Below, piece after piece: positions 20,919 to 28,777 of a stretch of 64,000 nt of DNA. Numbering within the stretch: position 1 is the first letter of the stretch; each line of letters opens with the position of its first letter. The notes below the pieces were generated by a model. The model made no database searches. It worked only from the letters and a program-made list of their open reading frames with translations, and was not told the DNA's origin. Source of the DNA: Phycisphaerales bacterium (lineage in GTDB: Bacteria; Planctomycetota; Phycisphaerae; Phycisphaerales; UBA1924); NCBI GenBank assembly GCA_029260345.1, contig JAJDDK010000004.1, positions 1 through 64,000 on the forward strand, read 5' to 3'. Both the position numbers and the translations under genes were made by a program.

Positions 20919-21803
20919 ATGACCGTCAGCGCCGCGGACCGCCAAGCGATTGTCAATGAAGCGATTCAGGGCATCAGCCACATCGCGACCTTGCCCGAAA
21001 CGACGCTCAAGATCATTGAGCTCGTTGAAGATCCGCACTCGACGGCGCAGGACCTGCATCAGGTCGTGTCGTTCGACCCCGCGCTTTCGACGCGCATTCT
21101 CAAAGTCGTGAACTCCGCGTTCTACGGCCTGCCGGGACAGATCGGCTCGATCAATCGCGCCATCGTCTTGCTCGGCCTGAACGCCGTGAAGAACATCGCG
21201 ATCGCCGCGAGCCTCGCCAAGCTGTTCCGCGGCGGCGAACTCTGCCCGCAGTTCAATGCGAAAGATCTCTGGAAGCACTCCATCAGCACCGCCGTCGCGT
21301 CCAAGCTCGTCGCCGACAAGCTCAAGCTTGGGTTGCCCGACGAAGCGTTTCTCGCTGGTCTGCTGCATGACATCGGCGTCGTCGTCGAGATGCAGCACGA
21401 CCGCCAGAAGCTGATCGACGTGATCGCCGCGCTGGAAGTCGACAAAGATGGCGCCCCCAAGAACGACATGCTGACGCTCGAAGAAAAAATGTTCGGCGCC
21501 ACGCATCAGGACTTCGGTCAGGCGCTGTGCGAGAAATGGAAATTCCCCAAGGCGTTCTCCTTCGTCACCGGTCGTCACCACGATCCGCTGAGCCTCGCTG
21601 AAGAGAACCGCACACTGACGTCCGTCGTGTACATCGCCGATCACATCGCGGCGAGCCTGAACCTCGGATTCCGCCTTGATATCTCCGACCCCACCATCGA
21701 TCCCGCCGTGCTGCAGGACCTGGGCGTCACCGAAGCGCAGATCGCAGAAATCGTTCGAGAGCTGCCCTCGAAGATTGAAGAAGCGGAAGCACTGCTCGCC
21801 TAA
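20919..21803 (+). CDS. HDOD domain signalling protein
   Basis: 294 residues. One HDOD domain (an HD-GYP relative lacking the catalytic metal site) fills nearly the whole protein: ISHIATLPETTLKIIELVED, STRILKVVNSAFYGLPGQIG, SINRAIVLLGLNAVKNIAIA, then FLAGLLHDIGVVVEMQHDRQ. Such proteins act in bacterial signalling, often around motility or cyclic-di-GMP control. No receiver or other output domain is fused. The start at 20919 was chosen because GTGGAG lies just ahead and the domain begins at once; an upstream in-frame start at 20811 adds a poor leader. It follows neuC by about 120 bp and is closed by a strong terminator. Confidence 0.88.
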   Translation: MTVSAADRQAIVNEAIQGISHIATLPETTLKIIELVEDPHSTAQDLHQVVSFDPALSTRILKVVNSAFYGLPGQIGSINRAIVLLGLNAVKNIAIAASLAKLFRGGELCPQFNAKDLWKHSISTAVASKLVADKLKLGLPDEAFLAGLLHDIGVVVEMQHDRQKLIDVIAALEVDKDGAPKNDMLTLEEKMFGATHQDFGQALCEKWKFPKAFSFVTGRHHDPLSLAEENRTLTSVVYIADHIAASLNLGFRLDISDPTIDPAVLQDLGVTEAQIAEIVRELPSKIEEAEALLA

Positions 21804-21841
21804 ATCTGATCACGCAACACGACATTTGAACGAGATAGGCG

Positions 21842-21881
21842 CAGGCGACGTGAGGGAGGGTCACGTCGCCTGTTGCTTTTT
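21842..21881 (+). terminator. Intrinsic terminator after the HDOD gene
   Basis: CAGGCGACGTGA and TCACGTCGCCTG form a perfect 12-bp stem with a 7-base loop, followed by TTGCTTTTT. It ends plus-strand transcription and separates it from convergent surE. Confidence 0.92.
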
Positions 21882-22695
21882 ACGTAGACGACATGCGCTG
21901 GCGCCACGCATCCAGCGTCGCGTTGTTGGTCAAATCATGCCAGAGCGGCGTGACGGTGATGCATCGCTTCAGCAGCAGATCAACATCCGCATCAGGCTCG
22001 GAGTCGCGGAAGTCCAGACCGGTCGTCGCCGCCCAGTAATACACATCGCCCGCCGGGCTTTCGCGCCGTTCGAACGCATCCACATGCCCGTGCGTGTTCA
22101 TGGCGCACACGTGAATAGGCGGCATGGGGCCGTCTTCATGGCACAGGGGCAAGTTCACATTCAAGCACGTGTGCCCCGTGACGGCGCCGGTGGCGAGCAA
22201 GGCTTCGATGGCATGGCGCGCGTGCCGCGCCGCGACATTCCACAAAGGCGGCTTCTGCCCGAAATGCAGACTGACTGCAATCGATGGAACCCCGAGGAAT
22301 GACGCTTCCAGCGCCGCGGCCACCGTCCCTGAATAAATCACATTAATGCCGACATTCGCGCCGGCGTTCATGCCGCTGACGACCAGGTCCGGCCGCGCTC
22401 CTTCGCCGAAACGCTCCGGCCAGATCGACGAAATCGCCAGCTTCACGCAGTCCGCCGGGCGGCCATCGACCGCAACGCCATGCATGCGCTCGCTGACGTC
22501 AATATCACTCACCATCAGCGGCTGATGAAACGTCACGCCGTGACTCGTCGCGGATTGCACCGTCAGCGGTGCGCACGGAAACACGACTTCACCGAGCGGA
22601 GCGCCGAAATCACCGTGCGCATCAACAAGCGATTCGTACATCGCCTCGATGCCGGGCGCTCGCAGACCATCATCATTTGTCAGCAGAATTTTCAC
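21880..22695 (-). CDS. surE: 5'/3'-nucleotidase SurE
   Basis: 271 residues from a GTG start. SurE is a metal-dependent nucleoside-monophosphate phosphatase. The start gives the canonical N-terminus (M)KILLTNDDGLRAPGIEAM, with the metal-binding DD pair; the second family motif DLVVSGMNAGANVGINVIYSGTVAAALEA is intact. The longer in-frame ATG at 22782 would overlap the upstream glycosyltransferase gene and add 29 unrelated residues, so GTG at 22695 is preferred. It lies 20 bp after that gene on the same strand. Confidence 0.93.
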   Translation of the reverse strand: MKILLTNDDGLRAPGIEAMYESLVDAHGDFGAPLGEVVFPCAPLTVQSATSHGVTFHQPLMVSDIDVSERMHGVAVDGRPADCVKLAISSIWPERFGEGARPDLVVSGMNAGANVGINVIYSGTVAAALEASFLGVPSIAVSLHFGQKPPLWNVAARHARHAIEALLATGAVTGHTCLNVNLPLCHEDGPMPPIHVCAMNTHGHVDAFERRESPAGDVYYWAATTGLDFRDSEPDADVDLLLKRCITVTPLWHDLTNNATLDAWRQRMSST

Positions 22696-22715
22696 AGGAC
22701 GAGCAGCGTACCGAG

Positions 22716-23969
22716 TCAGGCGCGCGGCGCAGCGCCCGGGAGCGGCTGATCCATCAAATTCGTATACACGCGCCCGCCCCACGAGAGGCCGCGGTTCTCC
22801 TCCAGATCACGCGCGGCTTCCCAAAGCACCATCCCCAGAAGCCACGCGCCAATCGGCGACGCGAATGTCCACAACACCGAAGCGCCCTGCGATGCGTAAA
22901 TCGTCGCCGCCACCAAAAACCAGAGAATCAGGCCAGTGACGCCAATTCCGAGTGTCGCCCACACGACCGCGCTCGGCATGGTGAACACGCCGAGCAGCCC
23001 AGCGCCAACCGCCGCAAACGTCGCCAGCGGCATGACCACGTATTCCAACCCGATCTGCATTCCGAACGTGCGGAGCTTGCGAGGGCGGCGACGTGAGCTT
23101 TCGATGAAGATTCGTTTCCATCCCCGTCGAAAAGCGCCCCAGTCCCCGTACATGCGGCAGCGCAACATCTGACCCGCAATAAACACCCCCCACCGACCGC
23201 CATCTGCCTTCAGCGCGCGCGCAAAGGCAAGGTCTTCCAGCAGCGCTTCCTTGACGCGTTCATGCCCGCCAAGCGCTTCGTAACTGGCTCGCCGAAACAG
23301 CATGAACTGCCCGTTGGCGAAGCTCGCCGGCTTGTGCGTCCGGTTCACGCGATGCAGCGGATGCTGACGCATCAGTTCCAGAACAGCCACCGGCTGAACA
23401 ATTTTCTCGTACCACCGTTCGCGCGACAACGTGCTGAGCAGACTCACCAGATCAAGCTCGCGCTTCAGCATCAAGCCGACCGTCGCGCGAATGCAGTCCG
23501 GATGCAGATCCGTATCCGCATCGACAAACAAGAGCAGCTCACTCGCCGCCGCGCCGTCGGAGTCGCGCACGCCCACGCGCAGTGCATTGGTCTTGCCCGC
23601 CCAGTCCTCCGGGCACGCATCAATCTCGATGATCTCGATGCGGCTGTCCCCGCCGGACACCTCGCGAATAATCTCTTTCGTTCGATCCGTGCAACGATCC
23701 AGCGCGAAGACCGCCCGCCACTTCGGATAATTCTGGCGCAGGATCGACGACACCACGTGCTCGATCACGCGCTCCTCGTTGTGCGCCGGCACAATCACAC
23801 ACACGGACGGCGCCTCCTCATCGGGCGGCGCCCAGGCCACGCCCGCGCGAGCCGGCGGCACACTGCGCAGCGCCCGCCACACGCGCGTCACACCGACGCC
23901 GAAATACACGATCGTCGGGATCGCCAGGGCCGCCAGAACGGCCATCGCCATGTTGAAAGCCACATCCAT
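22716..23969 (-). CDS. Membrane-bound family 2 glycosyltransferase
   Basis: 417 residues. An N-terminal membrane segment is followed by a GT-A domain: VCVIVPAHNEERVIEHVVSS, DRCTDRTKEI, the DxD-type metal site FVDADTDLHPD, an acceptor-loop LLEDLAFARALK and a GWKR motif replacing QxxRW. At least three membrane spans close the C-terminus (VVMPLATFAAVGAGLLGVF, VVWATLGIGVTGLILWFLV, and one further). The layout resembles the HpnB and carotenoid (CrtQ-like) glycosyltransferases, suggesting a lipid or isoprenoid acceptor, but the substrate cannot be read. The start at 23969 avoids overlap with the upstream gene; an alternative is at 24026. surE follows 20 bp downstream. Confidence 0.82.
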   Translation of the reverse strand: MDVAFNMAMAVLAALAIPTIVYFGVGVTRVWRALRSVPPARAGVAWAPPDEEAPSVCVIVPAHNEERVIEHVVSSILRQNYPKWRAVFALDRCTDRTKEIIREVSGGDSRIEIIEIDACPEDWAGKTNALRVGVRDSDGAAASELLLFVDADTDLHPDCIRATVGLMLKRELDLVSLLSTLSRERWYEKIVQPVAVLELMRQHPLHRVNRTHKPASFANGQFMLFRRASYEALGGHERVKEALLEDLAFARALKADGGRWGVFIAGQMLRCRMYGDWGAFRRGWKRIFIESSRRRPRKLRTFGMQIGLEYVVMPLATFAAVGAGLLGVFTMPSAVVWATLGIGVTGLILWFLVAATIYASQGASVLWTFASPIGAWLLGMVLWEAARDLEENRGLSWGGRVYTNLMDQPLPGAAPRA

Positions 23970-24004
23970 CAAGCCCGGAGCATACGACGATGGCGCACAA
24001 ATGC

Positions 24005-25120
24005 TTACGGATGGTCCGCGTGCCACGAATCCAGCAGATCACGAGCCGCATCGCGATACACACTGCGAAGCAGTTCTTTCGGCACATTCATGCCTTGCAG
24101 TCGCGGCGCCGCCATGTCGTCAAATCGCTCTGGCGCCACCATGGCGAGGTCCGGATCCGCGATCGGCGATTCGCCGTCGTAGTTCGTCTCGTACATCGTG
24201 CGCAGCGCCCAGTAGCGGCTCGCGTACAACTCAAACGCTTCTTCGCGCCCTGACGCCTGACCCGCCTTCAACTTCGCCGGATCATCGTCTTCGATCAGAT
24301 GTTCATCCATCGTCACGATGTCCGAACCGAAGAGAATGCGCCCGGCCCATTTCGATAGGAACGAGATGAACTCATCTCGTGAATGTTTGCTCAACTCCCG
24401 CACCATCCACTTGGTCGCTGAGGTGTCGAGGTACAGATTGTCGTGGCGCGACAACAAGCCATCGAGGAACGCGAGATCCTCCGGCCAGCCGCCCATGTGC
24501 GCGGCGATCCACGGCGACGGGTGCGCCTCCAGCGCGCGCTCAAATGGTTCGTACTGCTGCGCTTTCGTTCCGTAGAATGACGCATCCGTGTATTTCGTTT
24601 GGAACCACGTATCCGGATCGGCGATATGCGCCATGAACATCATGCCGAGTGAGTCTGCAAGGTCCATCGCGCGCTGGCGCCATTCGTTGTCCAACGACAA
24701 CAGCAACGGATCCCCCGCTTCTTTGCCGTAGTCCCTTGAGCGCGGCGCCGTCCAGAATTTCACAATCCGCGAGCCGCGTCCATGGAACCCCTCGATCGAA
24801 TCAAGGAACCCTTGCGTGTGCGCATGCTTGCGATCTTCCGCCATGAACTCCGGCACGGCGATGAATCGCATCGAATCACCGAAAAGCTCTTGCAATGCAG
24901 GAACTTCACTCAGGCGTGACATCGAATACGTGCTGGAAACGCCGTACAAATCGCGCACTTCGCGGTAGACTTCCGCCGCGCGCAGACCGTGAATATGTGA
25001 ATGCACGTCAATGATCGGGCACGGCGGGGCGCCGAGACGTTTCGCCTCTTCGCGATAATTCAGACCAAGGCGATTCGCGCTCCATGGCGCGCGCGTTGAT
25101 GATTCGTGTGAGCGATTCAT
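24005..25120 (-). CDS. Amidohydrolase-2 family metal-dependent hydrolase
   Basis: 371 residues. The N-terminal HxH metal motif of the amidohydrolase superfamily is present in CPIIDVHSHIHGLRAAEV, followed by TIM-barrel elements: GSRIVKFWTAP, MFMAHIADPDTWF, WIAAHMGGWPEDLAFLDGLL, YLDTSATKWMV, ILFGSDIVTMDEHL. This resembles the amidohydrolase-2 (decarboxylase-like) group, whose members hydrolyse or decarboxylate ring compounds; no substrate can be assigned. It is upstream of the glycosyltransferase and surE on the same strand with a 35-bp gap, which may be a loose operon. Confidence 0.8.
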   Translation of the reverse strand: MNRSHESSTRAPWSANRLGLNYREEAKRLGAPPCPIIDVHSHIHGLRAAEVYREVRDLYGVSSTYSMSRLSEVPALQELFGDSMRFIAVPEFMAEDRKHAHTQGFLDSIEGFHGRGSRIVKFWTAPRSRDYGKEAGDPLLLSLDNEWRQRAMDLADSLGMMFMAHIADPDTWFQTKYTDASFYGTKAQQYEPFERALEAHPSPWIAAHMGGWPEDLAFLDGLLSRHDNLYLDTSATKWMVRELSKHSRDEFISFLSKWAGRILFGSDIVTMDEHLIEDDDPAKLKAGQASGREEAFELYASRYWALRTMYETNYDGESPIADPDLAMVAPERFDDMAAPRLQGMNVPKELLRSVYRDAARDLLDSWHADHP

Positions 25121-25202
25121 GGCGCCGGGATCATAGGCCCATGCGCCGCCGCGGGGTCGCGGATGAAACGCCGCTCATGATGCGCGTTCGCGCATCGCCG
25201 CT

Positions 25203-25691
25203 TTACTCGACCATGCCGCTGGCGATCACGCAGCTCGTCGGTTTCGCTTCATCGTCGTAGACCTTGCCGCCGACGATGAGGCCGATGTACAGCTCATGAT
25301 CGCCATCGAGATCAATGTGGCGCATCATCTCGCAATCGAGCACGGCCGTGGCGCGCGTGATGCACGGCGAACCCGTCGCCAGCGCTTCGCACCGGATCGG
25401 GTCCAGCACTTCGCGCGGGTCCGAGTCCTCGCGGCTCAGTGTGCGCAACAGAAACGCATCGTCGCGTCGGAACTGGCACAGCGCAAAGGAATGACTGTCG
25501 CGGATCAGCGGCGCAATCGGACGACCCTTGGGGGACGCCACCGCCACCATCGGCGGATCAAAACTGCACTGTTGCACCCACGACACAAGGACAGCCGACC
25601 TCTCGCCGTCAAAGGCGGAAGTCATCGCGTACAGGCCTGAAGGAACCAGACCGAGTGCGCGCGCCCACTCAGCAACGCCTCGCTGCACCAT
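25203..25691 (-). CDS. Flavin reductase-like, FMN-binding split-barrel protein
   Basis: 162 residues. The sequence SGLYAMTSAFDGERSAVLVSWVQQCSFDPPMVAVASPKGRPIAPL follows the flavin-reductase-like pattern (RuBisCO-type V-x-T, T-S-F-x-P-P, then the substrate-facing region). Such proteins bind FMN and reduce flavin or act as small oxidoreductases. The start at 25691 was chosen because the family normally begins shortly before the first strand; an in-frame ATG at 25760 adds a Gly-rich leader. No partner monooxygenase is nearby. Confidence 0.75.
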   Translation of the reverse strand: MVQRGVAEWARALGLVPSGLYAMTSAFDGERSAVLVSWVQQCSFDPPMVAVASPKGRPIAPLIRDSHSFALCQFRRDDAFLLRTLSREDSDPREVLDPIRCEALATGSPCITRATAVLDCEMMRHIDLDGDHELYIGLIVGGKVYDDEAKPTSCVIASGMVE

Positions 25692-25877
25692 GTTCTCTCC
25701 TCCACCGCCGCCAAGCCCAAAATGAACAAGGCGACAGATGTCTCTCTCTGGGTGCAACATACATCAATTGTGCCCGGTGTCTACGCCCTCCTCCCGAAAG
25801 TAGGAAATGGCCCTACGACGCGGAAACCGCGTTGAGGACCGAAAATCATCCCCAATGACCAGAAGATTGTTGCATGG

Positions 25878-25902
25878 TGGGGCGATGTCCCATATATTCC
25901 CG
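25878..25902. promoter_or_regulatory. Candidate MraZ operator ahead of mraZ
   Basis: Three TGGG-type boxes lie at exact 10-bp spacing 30-54 bp before mraZ: TGGGG on the plus strand (25878-25882), and TGGGA (25892-25888) and CGGGA (25902-25898) on the minus strand, each separated by 5 bases. MraZ of E. coli binds TGGG(A/G) repeats with 5-bp spacers ahead of its own gene. The mixed orientation is unlike the E. coli direct repeats, so this is tentative. Confidence 0.4.
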
Positions 25903-25931
25903 CGCAGCGACTGCGGACAGGGGCAACATGC

Positions 25932-26393
25932 GTGCTTTTCACCGGCCACTACGAACACTCGATCGACGCCAAGAATCGTCTCGCGATCCCCGCGGACATT
26001 CGAAGTCGTTGGTCAGCAACGGAGTGCGGCGGAGCGTGGTACGCGATTCCCTGGCCCACCGGCGCCCTGCGCCTCTACACCGAGGCGGGGTTCCAGAAGC
26101 GGGCCGAGGCGTATCAGAACTCACTGACGCCCAACCCCAGCCAGGCGGAGCTTCAGGCCACGCTGTTCGGCCTGTCCCGGCGACTGGAAATCGACAGTGC
26201 GGGGCGGGTTCGTCTGACGGACGACCTGCTCACCCTCACCGGCCTGCCGCGCGAAGTGGTGCTGGTCGGCGCAGGCGAATGGCTGGAAGTGCGCGACCGC
26301 GCGACGTGGCAAGCCACGATGAAGGAGCGGCTCGAGCAGCTTCCGTCGCTGATGGCGGGCTTGCAGCCGCCGACGAACAACGGCGCCGTTTGA
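25932..26393 (+). CDS. mraZ: Transcriptional regulator MraZ, orphan
   Basis: 153 residues from a GTG start with AGGGG ahead of it. MraZ is an AbrB-fold DNA-binding protein that controls the division and cell-wall cluster. Both SpoVT/AbrB repeats are recognisable: FTGHYEHSIDAKNRLAIPADIRSRW (3-27) and LFGLSRRLEIDSAGRVRLTDDLLTLTGL (about 77-104). In most bacteria mraW, ftsL and mur/fts genes follow; here none do. The next 550 bp contain no convincing gene, and the following genes are secreted FG-GAP proteins. This fits planctomycetes, which lack ftsZ and much of the cluster. Confidence 0.9.
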   Translation: MLFTGHYEHSIDAKNRLAIPADIRSRWSATECGGAWYAIPWPTGALRLYTEAGFQKRAEAYQNSLTPNPSQAELQATLFGLSRRLEIDSAGRVRLTDDLLTLTGLPREVVLVGAGEWLEVRDRATWQATMKERLEQLPSLMAGLQPPTNNGAV

Positions 26394-26822
26394 GGCGCTG
26401 ACGAAGAACGACGCGGCGTCGGAAACGGCGTCGGGACGAATCTCGAATCGGACACTTTCGCGGTGCGATTGTTCACGCCGCCCCAACAACGAAACGGACC
26501 CTGGACTCAAACGCGAATCACGCGGCGCGATCGGAGCGCGCCGCTCTCCTGGACACGGACTCGTCCCTTCTCCCTTGCCGCCGAACGCGACCGCCCTGAA
26601 CGGACGGACTCGTCAGCCCGAATCTCCGTCTCGACGACCGGTGACGCATGGAAGCGCCCCCATCTCGGGTCGAGACGAACCGCGCCGCTCGTTCTGAAGC
26701 GCACTGACCTGCGGGCCTCTCGCGAATCGGCACTCACGCTCGGCCGGACCCACCGCCGGCCGAGCGCTTCAAAAACCTGACCACCACCGAGTCGGTGTCG
26801 TCCCACCGCGACACTGACCTTG
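26394..26822 (+). other. Untranslated region between mraZ and a terminator, possible ncRNA or long 3' UTR
   Basis: About 430 bp have no believable gene: the reading frames present are low-complexity Arg/Ser/Thr/Pro peptides without family features or start signals. The stretch is rich in short GC-rich inverted segments (for example GCGGCGCG near 26522 and CGGACTCGTC repeated near 26566 and 26603) and ends in a strong terminator. It does not show the conserved cores of RNase P RNA or tmRNA that I could look for. It may be a long mraZ 3' UTR or a separate RNA. Confidence 0.35.
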
Positions 26823-26872
26823 CCGCCGCCCGCCGCCCACCACCACCTCGCGCCGGGCGGCGGTGTTTTTTT
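26823..26872 (+). terminator. Strong intrinsic terminator after the mraZ region
   Basis: CCGCCGCCCG (26823-26832) pairs with CGGGCGGCGG (26854-26863), followed by TG and seven T residues. The T run is only on the plus strand, so it ends a transcript coming from mraZ. Confidence 0.85.
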
Positions 26873-26947
26873 GGTTTTTTCATAGAAAAAGGAACCAAAA
26901 GTCTAATTTTGCAGTAGTTTAGTTTCAGAAACGCACCGGAGACCGTT

Positions 26948-28312
26948 ATGGGGCCACGCATTGCTCCACATACTCGATTAAGCAAGACGGTCTACCTAGC
27001 GTTTATTACAGTTTCTATTCCGCTAGGCGGCGATGCTATTGCAAGAGCGTCGGAGCAATCATCCCAAGAAAAGGCACTTTTTTCTGCACCAGTTATGTAC
27101 CCGGTCGGAAGACTTCCTCAAGGTGTCGCTGCAAGCGACCTGAATGGGGACGATTATCCAGATGTACTTGCCGTCAATGACTTAGACGGCGATGTGTCGA
27201 TCCTTCTCAATGCCGGGGACGGGACTTTTCTTCCAGAATCGCGCGTCTCTGTTGGACTTCGTCCTTCAAAAGCGGATATGGCGGACCTTGACGGCGACGG
27301 TGACATCGACGCGGCCGTTTTGAACAAGCTCGAAAGCACGATGTCAGTCCTGCTCAACGACGGGAATGGACTGCTGACCGAAGTTGCTCGCTACCCAACA
27401 GGAGCTCTGCCAACTGACATAGAACTTGTCGATGTCAACAGCGACAACGCGATTGACGCGATCATCGCCAATCTAGGAACTGGCGTTTCGCTACTTCTGA
27501 ATTCCGGCAATGGGGCGTTCCCCGAACTAACCATCCTGAACAGTGGCTCAATGACGACTTCGGTCTGCATTGAAGATATTGAAGGCGATGGCGATCTCGA
27601 CATCCTCGCGTCGAGCGCCGGACTCATCGCGCTGTCTCTCTTTATCGGCGATGGAGCAGGAAATTTCGACGAGCCAATATTTCTTCCTTCAATCAACACC
27701 GCAAGCGTTTCAATAATGACCGACCTCAATGGCGACGGCCTTGCTGAAATCGTTTCAAATGGTGGTGATGTCAGCAATCAAGGCAACAGCATTGCTGTAT
27801 GGACACAATTTTCATCGCTTCAATTTACATCTCCGCGCAGCTTCGCAGTTGGCGGAATAAGCGAAATGACTGCGGCTGACTTCGATCTCGACGGGGTAAT
27901 GGATCTCGTGGGCGAAGGCGAATTGAACTCGATTGTTGTGGTATGGGGTGATCCGCATGGTACGTATAGCGGCTGGCAAAATCTAATTCCGGATGGGCCA
28001 GGTGGCGCAGGACGGGCAACGATCAATGGCTTTGATCTTTCTGAACTCTTGCTGCAATGGGACACTTCAAACGCCAGTGCGGATCTCTTACCTGATAACT
28101 TGGTCAATGGGAGAGACCTCGCGACACTATTGGCACACTGGGGACCAATAGAAGAATACCGACCTCCAGCTACGCTGCCGCTCAACGTGCCGTCAGCTCA
28201 ACACTGTGTAATTGACGTTGATCTTGACGGCGACCTTGACATTGTGCGAGCAGGCGGGAATTCTGAATCCGGTTTTCTAGTGGTTATTCAGAGCCTAGCT
28301 AACAGACGCTAG
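26948..28312 (+). CDS. Secreted FG-GAP/VCBS repeat protein with degenerate dockerin
   Basis: 454 residues. An N-terminal signal-like segment (VYLAFITVSIPLGGDAIARA) is followed by FG-GAP repeats with calcium loops DLNGDDYPDVLAV, DLDGDGDIDAAVL, DIEGDGDLDILAS and DLNGDGLAEIVSN. Near residues 355-400 is a dockerin-like pair, INGFDLSELLLQWD and VNGRDLATLLAHWG, whose aspartates before the NG are mostly missing, and one further loop (DVDLDGDLDIVRAGG) follows it. GGAG lies 8 bp before the start. Base composition is visibly more AT-rich than in the flanking genes. It probably acts outside the cell; its role is unknown. A related broken gene starts 46 bp downstream. Confidence 0.8.
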   Translation: MGPRIAPHTRLSKTVYLAFITVSIPLGGDAIARASEQSSQEKALFSAPVMYPVGRLPQGVAASDLNGDDYPDVLAVNDLDGDVSILLNAGDGTFLPESRVSVGLRPSKADMADLDGDGDIDAAVLNKLESTMSVLLNDGNGLLTEVARYPTGALPTDIELVDVNSDNAIDAIIANLGTGVSLLLNSGNGAFPELTILNSGSMTTSVCIEDIEGDGDLDILASSAGLIALSLFIGDGAGNFDEPIFLPSINTASVSIMTDLNGDGLAEIVSNGGDVSNQGNSIAVWTQFSSLQFTSPRSFAVGGISEMTAADFDLDGVMDLVGEGELNSIVVVWGDPHGTYSGWQNLIPDGPGGAGRATINGFDLSELLLQWDTSNASADLLPDNLVNGRDLATLLAHWGPIEEYRPPATLPLNVPSAQHCVIDVDLDGDLDIVRAGGNSESGFLVVIQSLANRR

Positions 28313-28357
28313 ATCAGAACCTCCAATCCCACATTCTCAGATAAAAGGAACGGCAAC

Positions 28358-28759
28358 ATGTCAAAGCGCACAGATACCGTCACCAAATTTGGTGTGATGG
28401 CCCTACTCCTTACAGTCACTTCGATTCCCGGAGCATTCGGCCAATTTATGGGGTTTGCGCAACCATTGACAATCAATGTTCCCACGAGCAATCAGTCAAA
28501 GCTTGTAGATTTAGCTGTAGGATTTTTTCAAGAGGGTCTAGTATTTGATCCTCACCTTGATTTGGCAATACTTGACAGAGACACCCAAGGTGTATATGTA
28601 CTGTTTGGAAATGGCACATTGTCACTTGACACTTCATCCGGGCAGTTCTACTCGCTCGGTGCGAATACAAATTTAATTAGTATTGACGCAGGTAAAGTCC
28701 AAGATGTTGCATGGCCGCCACCAATTTTTGCTGAGGGCCTGATGTTGACATCGTTATAG
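28358..28759 (+). pseudogene. 5' part of a frameshifted secreted FG-GAP protein
   Basis: 133 codons before a TAG. The beginning is sound: AAGGAAC precedes the ATG, and a signal peptide ends near SIPGAFGQ. The last residues (PPPIFAEGLMLTSL) lose the family pattern, but from 28741 the adjacent frame reads DVDIVIANNAPQFG, an ideal FG-GAP calcium-loop ending, until 28779. The original frame then resumes in the next piece. One missing base near 28739 and one extra base near 28780 would explain this. The intact gene would run 28358-30064, about 568 residues. Either the gene is broken or the sequence has two small errors. Confidence 0.65.
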
Positions 28760-28777
28760 CAAACAACGCACCTCAAT

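Noticed and set aside
26463-26780. 105-codon frame after mraZ
   Set aside because: Low-complexity Arg/Ser/Thr peptide, no ribosome site, no family; equally long frames occur on the other strand.
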